Source: Acinetobacter sedimenti (GTDB taxonomy: Bacteria; Pseudomonadota; Gammaproteobacteria; Pseudomonadales; Moraxellaceae). Taken from it: a DNA stretch of 64,000 nucleotides. Shown in pieces: positions 16,953-26,615 of the stretch. Both the position numbers and the translations under genes were made by a program. Each line of letters begins with the position of its first letter. Within the stretch, counting starts at the first letter, position 1. The stretch spans positions 1-64,000 of the forward strand of contig NZ_JAKUML010000005.1 of assembly GCF_022601685.1 (NCBI RefSeq). The letters run 5' to 3'. The notes under the pieces were generated by a model. The model saw only the letters and a program-made list of their open reading frames with translations. It was not told the DNA's origin and did not search any database.

Positions 16953-19610
16953 TTAGAAGATACTATTTGGATTTGCTTGAGCGTTATTGCCGTTATTTTG
17001 TTGTGGAGCAGGCGTGCTAGTTGATGGCGAAGCATTACCTGAGTTATTTGGCGGTGTTGCTTGCGTTGACGGTGCTTGAATTGGTGTATTCGGTAAATTT
17101 AGCGCAGGAGGTGCGTCACTTTCTGTAGTCAGTGGTTGATCTGTCACATCGTCTTGGAAGTCTTGTTGAAAGCGTGCAATTAATGAATCTAACGTGGTTT
17201 GCGGTGCAGGACGATAAAGTGGTCGAGCAAGCGGTGGTGTTTCACGTTGCTGACGACGTGCTTCTGCAAGATTTCCAGTTTGATCGAATAATTCGCTAAC
17301 TGTGTCATCTGCGTTTTTATCTAATTTCACCCATGCGTGTGGCTCATTTTTCAAAGCACCTGCCATAAAGTTGATCCAAATCGGTAGTGCAGCAACGCCA
17401 CCGTATTCACGACGTCCTAATGTGCTTGGAGCATCAAAGCCAACCCATGCGACAGCAACTAAGTTACCATTAAATCCTGCAAACCAAGCATCTTTTGCAT
17501 CATTGGTGGTACCAGTTTTCCCGCCCAAATCACTTCGACCAATGCGTAACGCTGCACGTCCAGTACCATGTTGGATAACATCACGTAAAATGTTAGCCAT
17601 ATCAAAAGCTGAGCTTGATTTTAAAATACGATCGGCTTGGCGATATTGACCTGTAAATTGATTACTTTGTGTGGTGGTTGGTACAATCGTTTGATTATTG
17701 GTAATTTTACCAGATGAATCATTGGTGATCTCAGTAACTTCTTCTGCAACGAGATTATTCTCGTCGACCTCTACTTCCGCTTTTGTGCCCGATGAATCAG
17801 AAACACAGCTGATACATGCGTATGCAGGATCTGCCTTAAATATTGTTTCACCAAAAACGTCTTCAATACGGTCAATAAAATAGGGCTGTACTCGATAGCC
17901 ACCATTAGCAAACGCTGCATAGCCTGTTGCCATTTGAAGCGGTAAGACCTGTGGTGTACCAAGAGCGATAGTATAGTTGCGTGGAATTTGATCATCATGT
18001 AGACCAATATCCATCAAAAATTGGCGTGTGCGCTCAATGCCTACATTTTGTAGCAATCTGACAGAAACCGTATTTCGAGAGAGGTATAAAGCACGGCGCA
18101 AAGTAATACGTCCGAGGTAACGACCATCTGAGTTGCGAGGAGACCATTTTCCAATGCGAATTGGGTTGTCGTCTACCATCGTGTATGGTGTCATGCCGCG
18201 TTCAAGTGCAAGCGCATATACGAAAGGCTTAATGGTAGATCCTGGTTGACGCCAGCCTTGGGTTGCGCGGTTGAATTTTGAATAATAAAAATTATAGCCA
18301 CCAACGACGGCTTCGAGTGCGCCATTGTTTGGGTTGATCGCCACCAACTGCCCTTGTACTTTTGGAATCTGTGTTAAGCGCCAAGCGCTTTTATCCGCAT
18401 TAGGGCGAAGTCGAACAATATCATTGACTTTGACGATTTGCGAAGCATTTCCTGCGGCGGGTCCTGGATTGTTGGCATTACGATATAGGCGCACCCAATT
18501 CATACCAGACCAAGGGATCGTGACCGTTTTGCCATCTTTGAGCATTGCTTCAAAGCTACTATTATTCACTTTAATAACTTGGGCAGGGTGCATGTCGCCG
18601 ACGATAAAAAAGTCTTTTAATGGTTTGTCATGCGCTTCCGCACCACGCCAGCCATGACGGCGATCATAAGCTTCTAGTCCATCTCGGACAGCTTCTTCGG
18701 CTGTTTCTTGGCGGTAGCTCGTGACAGTGGTATAGACTTTAAATCCTGAGTTAATGACATGTTTGCCAAAGCGATCTACCAATTCACGGCGAGTCAGTTC
18801 TGCAAGATAAGGATATTTGGTTTGAACTTTTCGATCTAGGAGCTTGAGTCGAATCGGCTCGGCAATTGCAATCTCGTATTGCTTTTGGTTGATATAACCG
18901 AGTTGCAACATACGTCCTAAAATCCAGTTGCGTCGTTCAAGAGCACGTTCAGGATTGGCAACTGGATTGTATTTTGAGGGTGCTTTGGGTAAGCCAGCAA
19001 TCATGGCTTTTTCAGCCAGAGTAAGTTGTTCTAAGCTTTTGTTGTAATAAATTCGTGCAGCGGCTTGAATACCGTAAGCGTTTTTTCCTAAGAAAATTTT
19101 ATTGACATATAAAGTGAGGATTTCTTCTTTAGTTAGATTTTGTTCAATTTTTCGTGCTAAAAAAATCTCAGTCAATTTACGACGCAGTGTGCGTTCAGGA
19201 GATAAGTAATAATTTTTAGCCACCTGCATCGTAATGGTTGAGCCACCAGTTTGTGATGCGCCACTGACGGTTTCGCTGACAGCACGGCCAAGTCCTTTTA
19301 AACTCACGCCACTGTGTTCAAAAAATGCTGAATCTTCTGCAGCAAGAAATGCATAAATCATATCTTGTGGAATATCTTCATACTTCACAGGAATCGAAAG
19401 TCGATCGCCAAATTCTGCAATGAGTACGTCATCTTTGGTATAAATCTGCAGTGGTTTTTCCAGTGGGGCTTTTTGCAAGCTACTCATATTTGGAAGCGAT
19501 GGCGCAATATAAAGATACATGCCATAGAATGCCATCGGGATAACAAGCAGGATTAAAATCAAGATTGCAAAAAAAGGATGAATCTTTCCCTGAGAGGATA
19601 GCATTTTCAT
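16953..19610 (-). CDS. ponA: Penicillin-binding protein 1A (bifunctional)
   Basis: An 885-residue class A PBP that polymerises and cross-links peptidoglycan. It has an N-terminal membrane anchor (residues about 12-32); a glycosyltransferase domain with the catalytic Glu in AAEDSAFFEHSGVSLKG, plus GGSTITMQVAKNYYLS and RKLTEIFLARKIEQNLTKEE; an OB-like insert; and a transpeptidase domain with Ser in the SxxK motif QPGSTIKPFVY, SxN as YLSRNTVSV, and KTGT in GGKTGTTNDAKDAW. The C-terminal 90 residues are a Pro/Thr/Asn/Gln-rich linker. It is divergent from pilM, the common arrangement in gammaproteobacteria. Also called mrcA. Confidence 0.96.
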   Translation of the reverse strand: MKMLSSQGKIHPFFAILILILLVIPMAFYGMYLYIAPSLPNMSSLQKAPLEKPLQIYTKDDVLIAEFGDRLSIPVKYEDIPQDMIYAFLAAEDSAFFEHSGVSLKGLGRAVSETVSGASQTGGSTITMQVAKNYYLSPERTLRRKLTEIFLARKIEQNLTKEEILTLYVNKIFLGKNAYGIQAAARIYYNKSLEQLTLAEKAMIAGLPKAPSKYNPVANPERALERRNWILGRMLQLGYINQKQYEIAIAEPIRLKLLDRKVQTKYPYLAELTRRELVDRFGKHVINSGFKVYTTVTSYRQETAEEAVRDGLEAYDRRHGWRGAEAHDKPLKDFFIVGDMHPAQVIKVNNSSFEAMLKDGKTVTIPWSGMNWVRLYRNANNPGPAAGNASQIVKVNDIVRLRPNADKSAWRLTQIPKVQGQLVAINPNNGALEAVVGGYNFYYSKFNRATQGWRQPGSTIKPFVYALALERGMTPYTMVDDNPIRIGKWSPRNSDGRYLGRITLRRALYLSRNTVSVRLLQNVGIERTRQFLMDIGLHDDQIPRNYTIALGTPQVLPLQMATGYAAFANGGYRVQPYFIDRIEDVFGETIFKADPAYACISCVSDSSGTKAEVEVDENNLVAEEVTEITNDSSGKITNNQTIVPTTTQSNQFTGQYRQADRILKSSSAFDMANILRDVIQHGTGRAALRIGRSDLGGKTGTTNDAKDAWFAGFNGNLVAVAWVGFDAPSTLGRREYGGVAALPIWINFMAGALKNEPHAWVKLDKNADDTVSELFDQTGNLAEARRQQRETPPLARPLYRPAPQTTLDSLIARFQQDFQDDVTDQPLTTESDAPPALNLPNTPIQAPSTQATPPNNSGNASPSTSTPAPQQNNGNNAQANPNSIF

Positions 19611-19759
19611 AATAAGTAGGTTTTAATGGGTAATTGGGGTATGTTGGAACATAGTAAGTATAGCTGTTAGCTCTCAATATTGTTAGTAACAAAATGCTAC
19701 TCACTGTAAAAAAAATAGTGCATAATCCAACATGGGGATAAAAAACAATAGGGAATAGA

Positions 19760-20821
19760 ATGGTGTTGAAGCTAAATTCTAAATCATCAAGGGGTGTTAT
19801 AGGTGTAGACATTGGTTCTACTTCTGTAAAGCTTATTCAGCTTGGTCGTAAAGATGGAAAGTATCAAGTTGAAGCGTTTGGGACACTGCCTTTGGCTGAG
19901 AATGATGTGTTGGATAAAAACATCATGCAAGCGGAAAATGTGGGTGAAATTTTAGAGCGTGTCTATAATCTTGCGAATCCAAGTACCAAGGAAGTTGCTG
20001 CTGCTGTACCTACAGTTACGGTTATCACCAAAGTCATCGAAATGGATGCTGACATGGGGGATGATGAACGTGAGGTTCAGATCCGTATGGATGCAGAACA
20101 ATATATTCCGTACCCATTAGATGAAGTTAGTCTAGATTTTGAAATTATTAGAATTAATGAAAAAAATCCTAATCGTGTTGATGTCCTGTTAGTTGCAACT
20201 CGTAGTGAAAATGTTGAAAATCGCTCTGAAGTGATTGAGTTGGCTGGATTAAAGCCGAAGGTCATGGATGTCGACTCTTATGCATTGGAGCGAGCATATG
20301 CTTTGCTTTCAGATAGTTTGCCGATTGGAACGAAGTTGGTTGGCGTATTGGATATAGGTCATTCGCAAACTACGCTTACAGTTTTGAATCAAGGCGAAGT
20401 TATTTATAGTCGTGAGCAAAGCTTTGGTGGCAAACAGCTAACACATGAAATTCAGCAGCGTTATGGGCTTGGCTTGGAAGAAGCTATGTATGCCAAGGAA
20501 GAACGTAATTTGCCTGATGATTATGAAACTGAAGTGCTTTATCCGTTTATGGATGGGTTAGCACAACAAGCCGCGCGTTCATTACAATTCTTCTTTTCAT
20601 CGTCACAATATTCTGAAATCGATCACCTCTTACTTGCAGGTGGTGGTGCGCAAATTCCTGGGTTGTCGAAACTTTTACAAGATAACTTGGGCTACCGTGT
20701 AACCCTAGCGAATCCGTTTTTAAGAATGGGGTATGCGCCTCAAGTTGACGCAAAAAAAATAGAACGTAATGCGTCATCATTGTTGGTGGCATGTGGCTTG
20801 GCGTTAAGGAGTTTTGATTAA
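19760..20821 (+). CDS. pilM: Type IV pilus assembly protein PilM
   Basis: A 353-residue actin-like cytoplasmic protein. The N-terminal GVIGVDIGSTSVKLIQL is the phosphate-1 motif of the FtsA/PilM ATPase fold, and VGVLDIGHSQTTLTVL and LLLAGGGAQIPGLSKLL are the phosphate-2 and adenosine motifs. PilM binds the short N-terminal tail of PilN and links the inner-membrane ring to the motor. First gene of pilMNOPQ; its stop overlaps the pilN start by one base (TAATG). Its promoter region is shared with the divergent ponA. Confidence 0.97.
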   Translation: MVLKLNSKSSRGVIGVDIGSTSVKLIQLGRKDGKYQVEAFGTLPLAENDVLDKNIMQAENVGEILERVYNLANPSTKEVAAAVPTVTVITKVIEMDADMGDDEREVQIRMDAEQYIPYPLDEVSLDFEIIRINEKNPNRVDVLLVATRSENVENRSEVIELAGLKPKVMDVDSYALERAYALLSDSLPIGTKLVGVLDIGHSQTTLTVLNQGEVIYSREQSFGGKQLTHEIQQRYGLGLEEAMYAKEERNLPDDYETEVLYPFMDGLAQQAARSLQFFFSSSQYSEIDHLLLAGGGAQIPGLSKLLQDNLGYRVTLANPFLRMGYAPQVDAKKIERNASSLLVACGLALRSFD

Positions 20822-21444
20822 TGGCTAAAATAAACCTGCTGCCATGGCGTGAAGCGCTTCGAGAGCAGCGAAAAAAAGAATTTTTTGCAATTAGCGGTGC
20901 TGTTGCATTGCTTGGGGTAGTGTTGTCGGGATTGATTTGGTTGTTTTTTAACAATCAATTGCAAGATCAAAATGATGCCAATCAGACCGTAGTGGCTGCC
21001 AATCAACAATTAGATCGTCAGTTAAAAGAACTGGATGGCTTGCAAGAGCGTAAAGAGCAGATTGTTGAGCGTATGAAGCTGATTCAAGACTTGCAAGGTG
21101 TGCGTCCTGTAATTGTGCATGTCTTTGATGAGTTGGCAAAACTTACGCCATCAAATATGTATGTGACGGAGTTTTCTCGTAAAGAAAATAAATTTACATT
21201 AAAAGGTAAGGCGCAAGATCCAAATGTGGTCTCAGACTTTTTGCGGAACCTAGATGCATCACCCTGGTTTAGAAATGCATTTATGAACTCTTTTGAGGCG
21301 GTGGAAGCTAAGCCAGTACAACAAGGTGCAGTGCTCCCACGTGAAGAAGATGCTTATGGCGTGTTTGATGTGACTGTGGACTTGGATGAATACAGCACAG
21401 TATCGACGGATACCATGCCTGAAGAAATGAAGGTGTCGCCATGA
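20821..21444 (+). CDS. pilN: Type IV pilus assembly protein PilN
   Basis: A 207-residue inner-membrane protein. The invariant PilM-binding tail KINLLPWREALREQ is at residues 3-16, one membrane helix spans about residues 25-45, then a coiled coil and a small periplasmic ferredoxin-like domain follow (LTPSNMYVTEFSRKENKFTL...). It pairs with PilO to form the inner-membrane alignment complex. It overlaps pilO by four bases. Confidence 0.96.
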   Translation: MAKINLLPWREALREQRKKEFFAISGAVALLGVVLSGLIWLFFNNQLQDQNDANQTVVAANQQLDRQLKELDGLQERKEQIVERMKLIQDLQGVRPVIVHVFDELAKLTPSNMYVTEFSRKENKFTLKGKAQDPNVVSDFLRNLDASPWFRNAFMNSFEAVEAKPVQQGAVLPREEDAYGVFDVTVDLDEYSTVSTDTMPEEMKVSP

Positions 21445-22142
21445 GTTTAGATAATAATGTAAATCAAATGGATGAGTTTGAGCCAACCAAGAAAAAAGGC
21501 TTTTCTTTTGAACGATATGTTCAACAGCTACAACAAATGGATATGGAGAATATCGGCGCTTGGCCAACATCGGTTAAAGTGACGGTATATGTGTTTATTC
21601 TGCTGTTGATATTAATTGCAGCATACTTTCTAGCGATTAAGGGCGTTCGTGAAGATATTGCCAATGCTGAAGCGCAAGAAGCGAATCTGCTCAATGAGTT
21701 TCGTGATAAAGATTCGAAACTGCGTAACTTGTTGCAATACAAACAGCAAGTGGAATTAATGGAAGTGCAATTCAATCAACAGCTTGAGCAACTTCCGAAA
21801 GAGACTGAAATTCCAGGCTTGGTTGAAGATATCAATATGGCGGGTGTGTCTTCAGGTCTTGAGTTTAAAAACATTAAGCTACAACCTGAAGTGAAACAAG
21901 AGATCTTTATTGAATTACCAATCGATATGCAAGTTCATGGTAATTACCACAGCATGGGCGCTTTTGTAAGTTCTGTTGCGGCATTGCCTCGTATTGTGAC
22001 TTTGCATGACTTCACGGTAAGCACTGAAAAAGGTGCAGGTAGTGAAGTGCCACAGCTGAAGATGGAAGCTAAGGCGAAAACCTATCGCTACATGTCTGAG
22101 CTTGAAATTGCGGATGAAAAAAATGAGGAGCTGAAAAAATGA
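21441..22142 (+). CDS. pilO: Type IV pilus assembly protein PilO
   Basis: A 233-residue inner-membrane protein: cytoplasmic N-terminus (about 45 residues), one helix (VYVFILLLILIAAYFLAIKG), a coiled coil (EDIANAEAQEANLLNEFRDK) and a periplasmic domain with the family motif LPKETEIPGLVEDINMAG. It forms dimers with PilN and connects to PilP and PilQ. It overlaps pilN and pilP by four bases each. Confidence 0.96.
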   Translation: MSLDNNVNQMDEFEPTKKKGFSFERYVQQLQQMDMENIGAWPTSVKVTVYVFILLLILIAAYFLAIKGVREDIANAEAQEANLLNEFRDKDSKLRNLLQYKQQVELMEVQFNQQLEQLPKETEIPGLVEDINMAGVSSGLEFKNIKLQPEVKQEIFIELPIDMQVHGNYHSMGAFVSSVAALPRIVTLHDFTVSTEKGAGSEVPQLKMEAKAKTYRYMSELEIADEKNEELKK

Positions 22143-22675
22143 GAAATCAAAGCGCTCTGATTAAATCAACATTAGTTGTTGCATCGATACTCGCCTTGGC
22201 TGGTTGTGAGTCACGTGTCGATGAAGTACACACTAAAATGGACGAAATTCGCAATGCAACACCGTTGCCGATTGAGCCACCGCCAGTATTTACCCCTGTG
22301 CCAAGTTATTCTTATTCAAGTTTTGGCACAAAGAGTCCATTTGTCCCGACCAGTATTGCACGTGAGCTTCGGGTCATGGCAGGGAAGCGCGTTTATCCAA
22401 ATTTGGCTCGACCAACACAACCTCTTGAAGAGTACACGCTTGAAGAGTTGTTGATGAAAGGGACAATGACAAATGCTTCTGGTCGTATTGTCGCTCTCAT
22501 TCAATCTCCAGCAGGAGAGATTGAGAAGGTGCAAATTGGAAGTTATATGGGTAAAAACCATGGTCGTATTATTGCTATTAATCCAAATCAAATCTCACTA
22601 TTAGAAATAGTGCCAGACGGACAGGATGGCTTTATTGAGCGTCCGCGTACTTTGATTTTGCATGGTGAAACTTGA
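22139..22675 (+). CDS. pilP: Type IV pilus lipoprotein PilP
   Basis: A 178-residue lipoprotein with lipobox LAGC (Cys about 23). A flexible proline-rich stretch (PLPIEPPPVFTPVPSY) binds the PilNO pair, and the beta-rich C-terminal domain (LEEYTLEELLMKGTM... and PAGEIEKVQIGSYMGKNHGR) docks on the PilQ secretin. It overlaps pilO and ends 17 bases before pilQ. Confidence 0.96.
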   Translation: MRNQSALIKSTLVVASILALAGCESRVDEVHTKMDEIRNATPLPIEPPPVFTPVPSYSYSSFGTKSPFVPTSIARELRVMAGKRVYPNLARPTQPLEEYTLEELLMKGTMTNASGRIVALIQSPAGEIEKVQIGSYMGKNHGRIIAINPNQISLLEIVPDGQDGFIERPRTLILHGET

Positions 22676-22692
22676 TAAGGGAAGATTAAGAA

Positions 22693-24897
22693 ATGAATAT
22701 AATGAAATTAGTGGGTGAAATGGGGTCTGTAATGAATATGCAACTCACCATGAAAAGATTTGCAATGTCCGCTGTGGCATACGGGGTGGTTCAAGTTGTT
22801 AGTGCTCAAGTGGCAATTACACAGGTTGTACCAATGTCGACGGCTGATCAAGGTACAGAACTTCGAGTGATGTTTAATGGCTTGCCAGTACAGCCAAAAG
22901 CGTATCAATTGGAGTCGCCATCTCGTTTAATTCTTGACTTTGAGGGTGCGACGAATTCTGTTGGGAGCAATGTTGCTGTTAATACTACAGAAGTTGGCAG
23001 TGTAGATGTGCTTGAAGATGCTGAGCGCTCTCGCTTAACGATTAATCTTAAAGATCATGGTGCTTTTACAACACGTACCGAGGGCAATACATTTATTCTC
23101 AAAGTGGCACCTGAAGTTCGTGAAAATGTATCTTTGCCATCAAATATTGCACAAGCTTCTACTCAACAAAATCTAGGATTGACCAATATTGGTTTTGAGC
23201 GTGGTGCGCAAGGCGAGGGTTTGGTGAATATTGAGCTAGGTAGTGCGCACTCACCAGTAGATGTACAACAACAAGGTAGTAAGGTTGTCGTACGGATGCT
23301 TGGTACAAAAGTACCTGCACATTTGGCTCGCCGCTTAAATGTTGGTGATTTTGCGACGCCTGTGAATACCATTGATGCTTATAATGAGGGCAGTAATGGT
23401 GTTATTGTGATTCAGCCAAGTGGTAGCTATGAGTATATGGCGTACCAAGCTGAAGATAAATTGACCATTAGCGTGAAACGTCCTGTAGATAATTCATCAG
23501 TGTCGATGATCCGTGCACCACAAACCTATAACGGCAAAAAAATCTCATTAGACTTCCAAGATATTGAAGTGCGTCGTGTATTGCAGTTACTTGCCGACTT
23601 TACCAATGTCAATATGGTGGCTGCTGATACTGTGCAAGGCCAAATCACCATTCGCTTAAAAGATGTGCCTTGGGATCAAGCACTTGATATTATTCTCAAA
23701 AGCAAAAACCTCGACAAGCGTCGTAACGGCAACGTGATTTGGATTGCACCTGTTGCAGAGCTGATCAAAGCGGAAGAGGAAGAGGCGAAAGCAATCGCAC
23801 AAAGTATTAAGCTTGCACCAATTCAAACTGATTATATTAAGCTGAATTATGCGAAAGTGGCTGATATTGAAAAACTAATCACTGAAGCAAAAAGTAGAAG
23901 TGGATTGAATGGAACATCAGGTTCAAATAACTCACTAAATGGTTCTGCAACAAGTAATCAAGCAAATAATGAATTTGCAGGTAGTATGCTTACTCCAAGA
24001 GGATCAGTATCTAGTGATATTCGGACTAACACTTTGATTGTGAATGACACAGCGCAAAAAATTGATGAGATTCGCAAAATGATTGAACTCATTGATGTGC
24101 CTGTAAAACAGGTAATGATTGAAGCGCGGGTTGTGCGTGCTACGAATCAATTCAGTAAAGAAATGGGCGTTAAATGGGGTATATTGTCGCAAGGTGTCAC
24201 TAAAAACAATGATTTGTTAGTTGGTGGTAGTGATCAGACATTATGGGATCTTAAGACTCCGAAATTAGATCGTGATACTGGGGTGTATGAGTATACGATT
24301 GAAAGGCCTGATAATCTAAATGTCGATTTGGGTGTCGAGAATGCAGCAGGAAAAATTGCGTTCGGTTTGATTAGTTTGTCAGACTTTATGTTGGATTTGG
24401 AGCTTTCTGCTTCTGAGGCTGATGGGTTGACAGAGATTGTGTCTACACCGAAGGTATTAGCAGCTGATAAACAAAAGGCAACAATTAAATCAGGTGTTCA
24501 GATTCCTTATCAAACAGTATCTCAGGAAGGAACGAAAACAGATTTTGAGGAAGCTGTTCTTTTGCTTGAAGTAACGCCGAGTATTACTCCTGATGGAAAG
24601 GTTGGTATGCAATTAAACATATCTAAAGATACTCGAGGAGAGATTACTCCAGATGGTGTTGCAATCAATGTGAACCAAATCAATACGAATGTATTGATTA
24701 ATAACGGTGAAACTGTGGTGCTTGGTGGTGTATTTGAAACTGAAAATGGTAGTAGTGTGACTAAAGTTCCGTTCTTTGGTGATCTGCCTGTGGTGGGTAA
24801 TTTGTTTAAAACTACATCGAAGATTGATAACCGCAATGAGTTATTGATTTTTGTCACACCACGAATAGTCACTGACAATAGCACGGTAAATCGTTAA
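22693..24897 (+). CDS. pilQ: Type IV pilus secretin PilQ
   Basis: A 734-residue outer-membrane secretin through which pili extend and DNA enters during transformation. Order: signal peptide, AMIN peptidoglycan-binding domains (residues about 50-260), secretin N-domains (YNGKKISLDFQDIEVRRVLQ onward), then the secretin core with VPFFGDLPVVGNLFKT and ELLIFVTPRIV at the end. A Ser/Asn/Gly-rich linker sits at about residues 405-435. The start is uncertain: 22693 follows AAGGGA, but in-frame ATGs at 22732 and 22750 give a more usual signal peptide. Last pil gene of the operon. Confidence 0.96.
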   Translation: MNIMKLVGEMGSVMNMQLTMKRFAMSAVAYGVVQVVSAQVAITQVVPMSTADQGTELRVMFNGLPVQPKAYQLESPSRLILDFEGATNSVGSNVAVNTTEVGSVDVLEDAERSRLTINLKDHGAFTTRTEGNTFILKVAPEVRENVSLPSNIAQASTQQNLGLTNIGFERGAQGEGLVNIELGSAHSPVDVQQQGSKVVVRMLGTKVPAHLARRLNVGDFATPVNTIDAYNEGSNGVIVIQPSGSYEYMAYQAEDKLTISVKRPVDNSSVSMIRAPQTYNGKKISLDFQDIEVRRVLQLLADFTNVNMVAADTVQGQITIRLKDVPWDQALDIILKSKNLDKRRNGNVIWIAPVAELIKAEEEEAKAIAQSIKLAPIQTDYIKLNYAKVADIEKLITEAKSRSGLNGTSGSNNSLNGSATSNQANNEFAGSMLTPRGSVSSDIRTNTLIVNDTAQKIDEIRKMIELIDVPVKQVMIEARVVRATNQFSKEMGVKWGILSQGVTKNNDLLVGGSDQTLWDLKTPKLDRDTGVYEYTIERPDNLNVDLGVENAAGKIAFGLISLSDFMLDLELSASEADGLTEIVSTPKVLAADKQKATIKSGVQIPYQTVSQEGTKTDFEEAVLLLEVTPSITPDGKVGMQLNISKDTRGEITPDGVAINVNQINTNVLINNGETVVLGGVFETENGSSVTKVPFFGDLPVVGNLFKTTSKIDNRNELLIFVTPRIVTDNSTVNR

Positions 24898-24936
24898 ACT
24901 ATATGTAATAACGATTTACAACACTGAAGGTGTTTG

Positions 24937-25485
24937 TTGAGTAGTAGTCATAAAGATGCGCAGGATTTACCAAATATTTATTTGGTCGGTCCGATGGGCG
25001 CAGGAAAAACCACCATAGGTCGCCACTTAGCAGAACTGCTGGGTCGCGACTTTATGGATAGTGATCATGAGATCGAAGCACGTACAGGTGCCAACATTCC
25101 TTGGATTTTTGAAAAGGAAGGTGAGCTTGGTTTCCGATTGCGTGAAAAAAATGTCATTGCTGACTTAACCAATAAAAAAAATTTAGTCCTTGCTACAGGT
25201 GGTGGTGCAGTCACTCAACCTGAAAATCGTCAGCATCTACATCATCGTGGCATTACTATTTATTTAATGACTTCGGTTGATCTACAGTTGATGCGCACTT
25301 ATAGAGATCGTAATCGACCATTATTACAAGTTGAAAATCCTGAACAAAAATTAAAAAGCCTTTTAGCAGAGCGTGATCCACTATATCGAGAAGTGGCGCA
25401 TTTTGTTGTTGAAACGCACCAAGGCTCCGCGCGTGATTTAGCGCAAAAGATTTTACAACTAATTCTTGAAAATCCGTTACCATAG
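24937..25485 (+). CDS. aroK: Shikimate kinase
   Basis: About 182 residues. It phosphorylates shikimate with ATP in the aromatic amino acid pathway. Walker A GPMGAGKTTIG, shikimate-binding DSDHEIEARTG, the GGGAV loop (LATGGGAVT) and the lid YRDRNRPLLQ are all present. No ATG is available near the family start; the best start is TTG at 24937, six bases after GAAGG (TTG at 24934 is also possible). It lies 40 bases after pilQ, the common pilQ-aroK-aroB order. Confidence 0.95.
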   Translation: MSSSHKDAQDLPNIYLVGPMGAGKTTIGRHLAELLGRDFMDSDHEIEARTGANIPWIFEKEGELGFRLREKNVIADLTNKKNLVLATGGGAVTQPENRQHLHHRGITIYLMTSVDLQLMRTYRDRNRPLLQVENPEQKLKSLLAERDPLYREVAHFVVETHQGSARDLAQKILQLILENPLP

Positions 25486-25521
25486 CGTTTAGTTTTAAAT
25501 TGTTAGAAATGAAAGTGATTC

Positions 25522-26604
25522 ATGCAAACCTTATTTGTTGAGTTGGGCGATCGTCGCTATCCGATTTTTATTGGTCATCAGCTAGATGGCTCAAAATTAT
25601 TAGATCAATATATTCAGTCACAACAGGTGATGATTGTCACCAATACCACTGTTGCCGAACTTTATTTAGCACATTATCTAAAGCAGTTTCAGATGATGGG
25701 TAGAACGGTTGCAACGTGTATTTTACCTGATGGTGAAAAATACAAAGACTTTCAACATTTACATCTTATTTTTGATGCGTTGCTAGAGGCTAATTTTAAC
25801 CGAGATTGTACAGTGGTGGCATTGGGTGGTGGTGTGATTGGCGATATGGCGGGTTATGCGGCAGCGTCTTTTCAACGTGGTGTCAATTTTATTCAGATTC
25901 CAACCACCTTGCTTTCGCAGGTAGACTCAAGTGTTGGGGGAAAAACTGGTATAAACCACCCACTTGGAAAGAACATGATCGGTGCATTTAAGCAGCCAGA
26001 AGCTGTGATTGCGGATATGGCTGTACTTGATACGTTGCCTGATCGTGAGTTATCTGCAGGTCTGGCTGAAGTTATTAAATATGCGCTATTGGGTGATGTT
26101 GAGTTTTTAATTTGGCTTGAGCAAAATATGTCGAAATTGCTAGATCGAGATCGTGAAGTTCTTGCTGAAGCAGTTTATCGGTGTTGTGCGCATAAGGCGC
26201 GAATTGTAGCGAATGATGAAACCGAAAAAGGTGAACGAGCGCTACTGAATTTAGGTCATACCTATGGGCATGCTATAGAATCCTATATGGGCTATGGGAA
26301 TTGGCTGCATGGAGAGGCTGTGGCGACAGGTATGGTGATGGCGGCATCGTTATCTGAGCAACTAGGGTGGATTTCAACAGAAGATGTCGCTCGTGTAAAA
26401 GATGTATTGATTCAAGCTAATCTGCCAATTGCAAGTCCGAAGATTCCTATTGATGAGTTTTTGGGGTATATGGCGCATGATAAAAAAGTATTAAATGGTC
26501 AGCTTCGTCTGGTTTTATTGAAGTGCTTGGGTGAGGCGGTGATTACTAAAGATTTTGAGCAATCGCAATTGATTCAGTCAATTCAAGATAACTTGGTTGC
26601 ATAA
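25522..26604 (+). CDS. aroB: 3-dehydroquinate synthase
   Basis: A 360-residue enzyme that makes 3-dehydroquinate from DAHP with NAD and a divalent metal. NAD-binding [15 protein letters not shown], the substrate loop [18 protein letters not shown], the Lys-containing [12 protein letters not shown] and the metal ligands in [12 protein letters not shown] and [10 protein letters not shown] are all visible. Normal length. It sits 37 bases downstream of aroK and 12 bases before the DamX-like gene. Confidence 0.97.
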   Translation: MQTLFVELGDRRYPIFIGHQLDGSKLLDQYIQSQQVMIVTNTTVAELYLAHYLKQFQMMGRTVATCILPDGEKYKDFQHLHLIFDALLEANFNRDCTVVALGGGVIGDMAGYAAASFQRGVNFIQIPTTLLSQVDSSVGGKTGINHPLGKNMIGAFKQPEAVIADMAVLDTLPDRELSAGLAEVIKYALLGDVEFLIWLEQNMSKLLDRDREVLAEAVYRCCAHKARIVANDETEKGERALLNLGHTYGHAIESYMGYGNWLHGEAVATGMVMAASLSEQLGWISTEDVARVKDVLIQANLPIASPKIPIDEFLGYMAHDKKVLNGQLRLVLLKCLGEAVITKDFEQSQLIQSIQDNLVA

Positions 26605-26615
26605 CAGGTGAAAAG

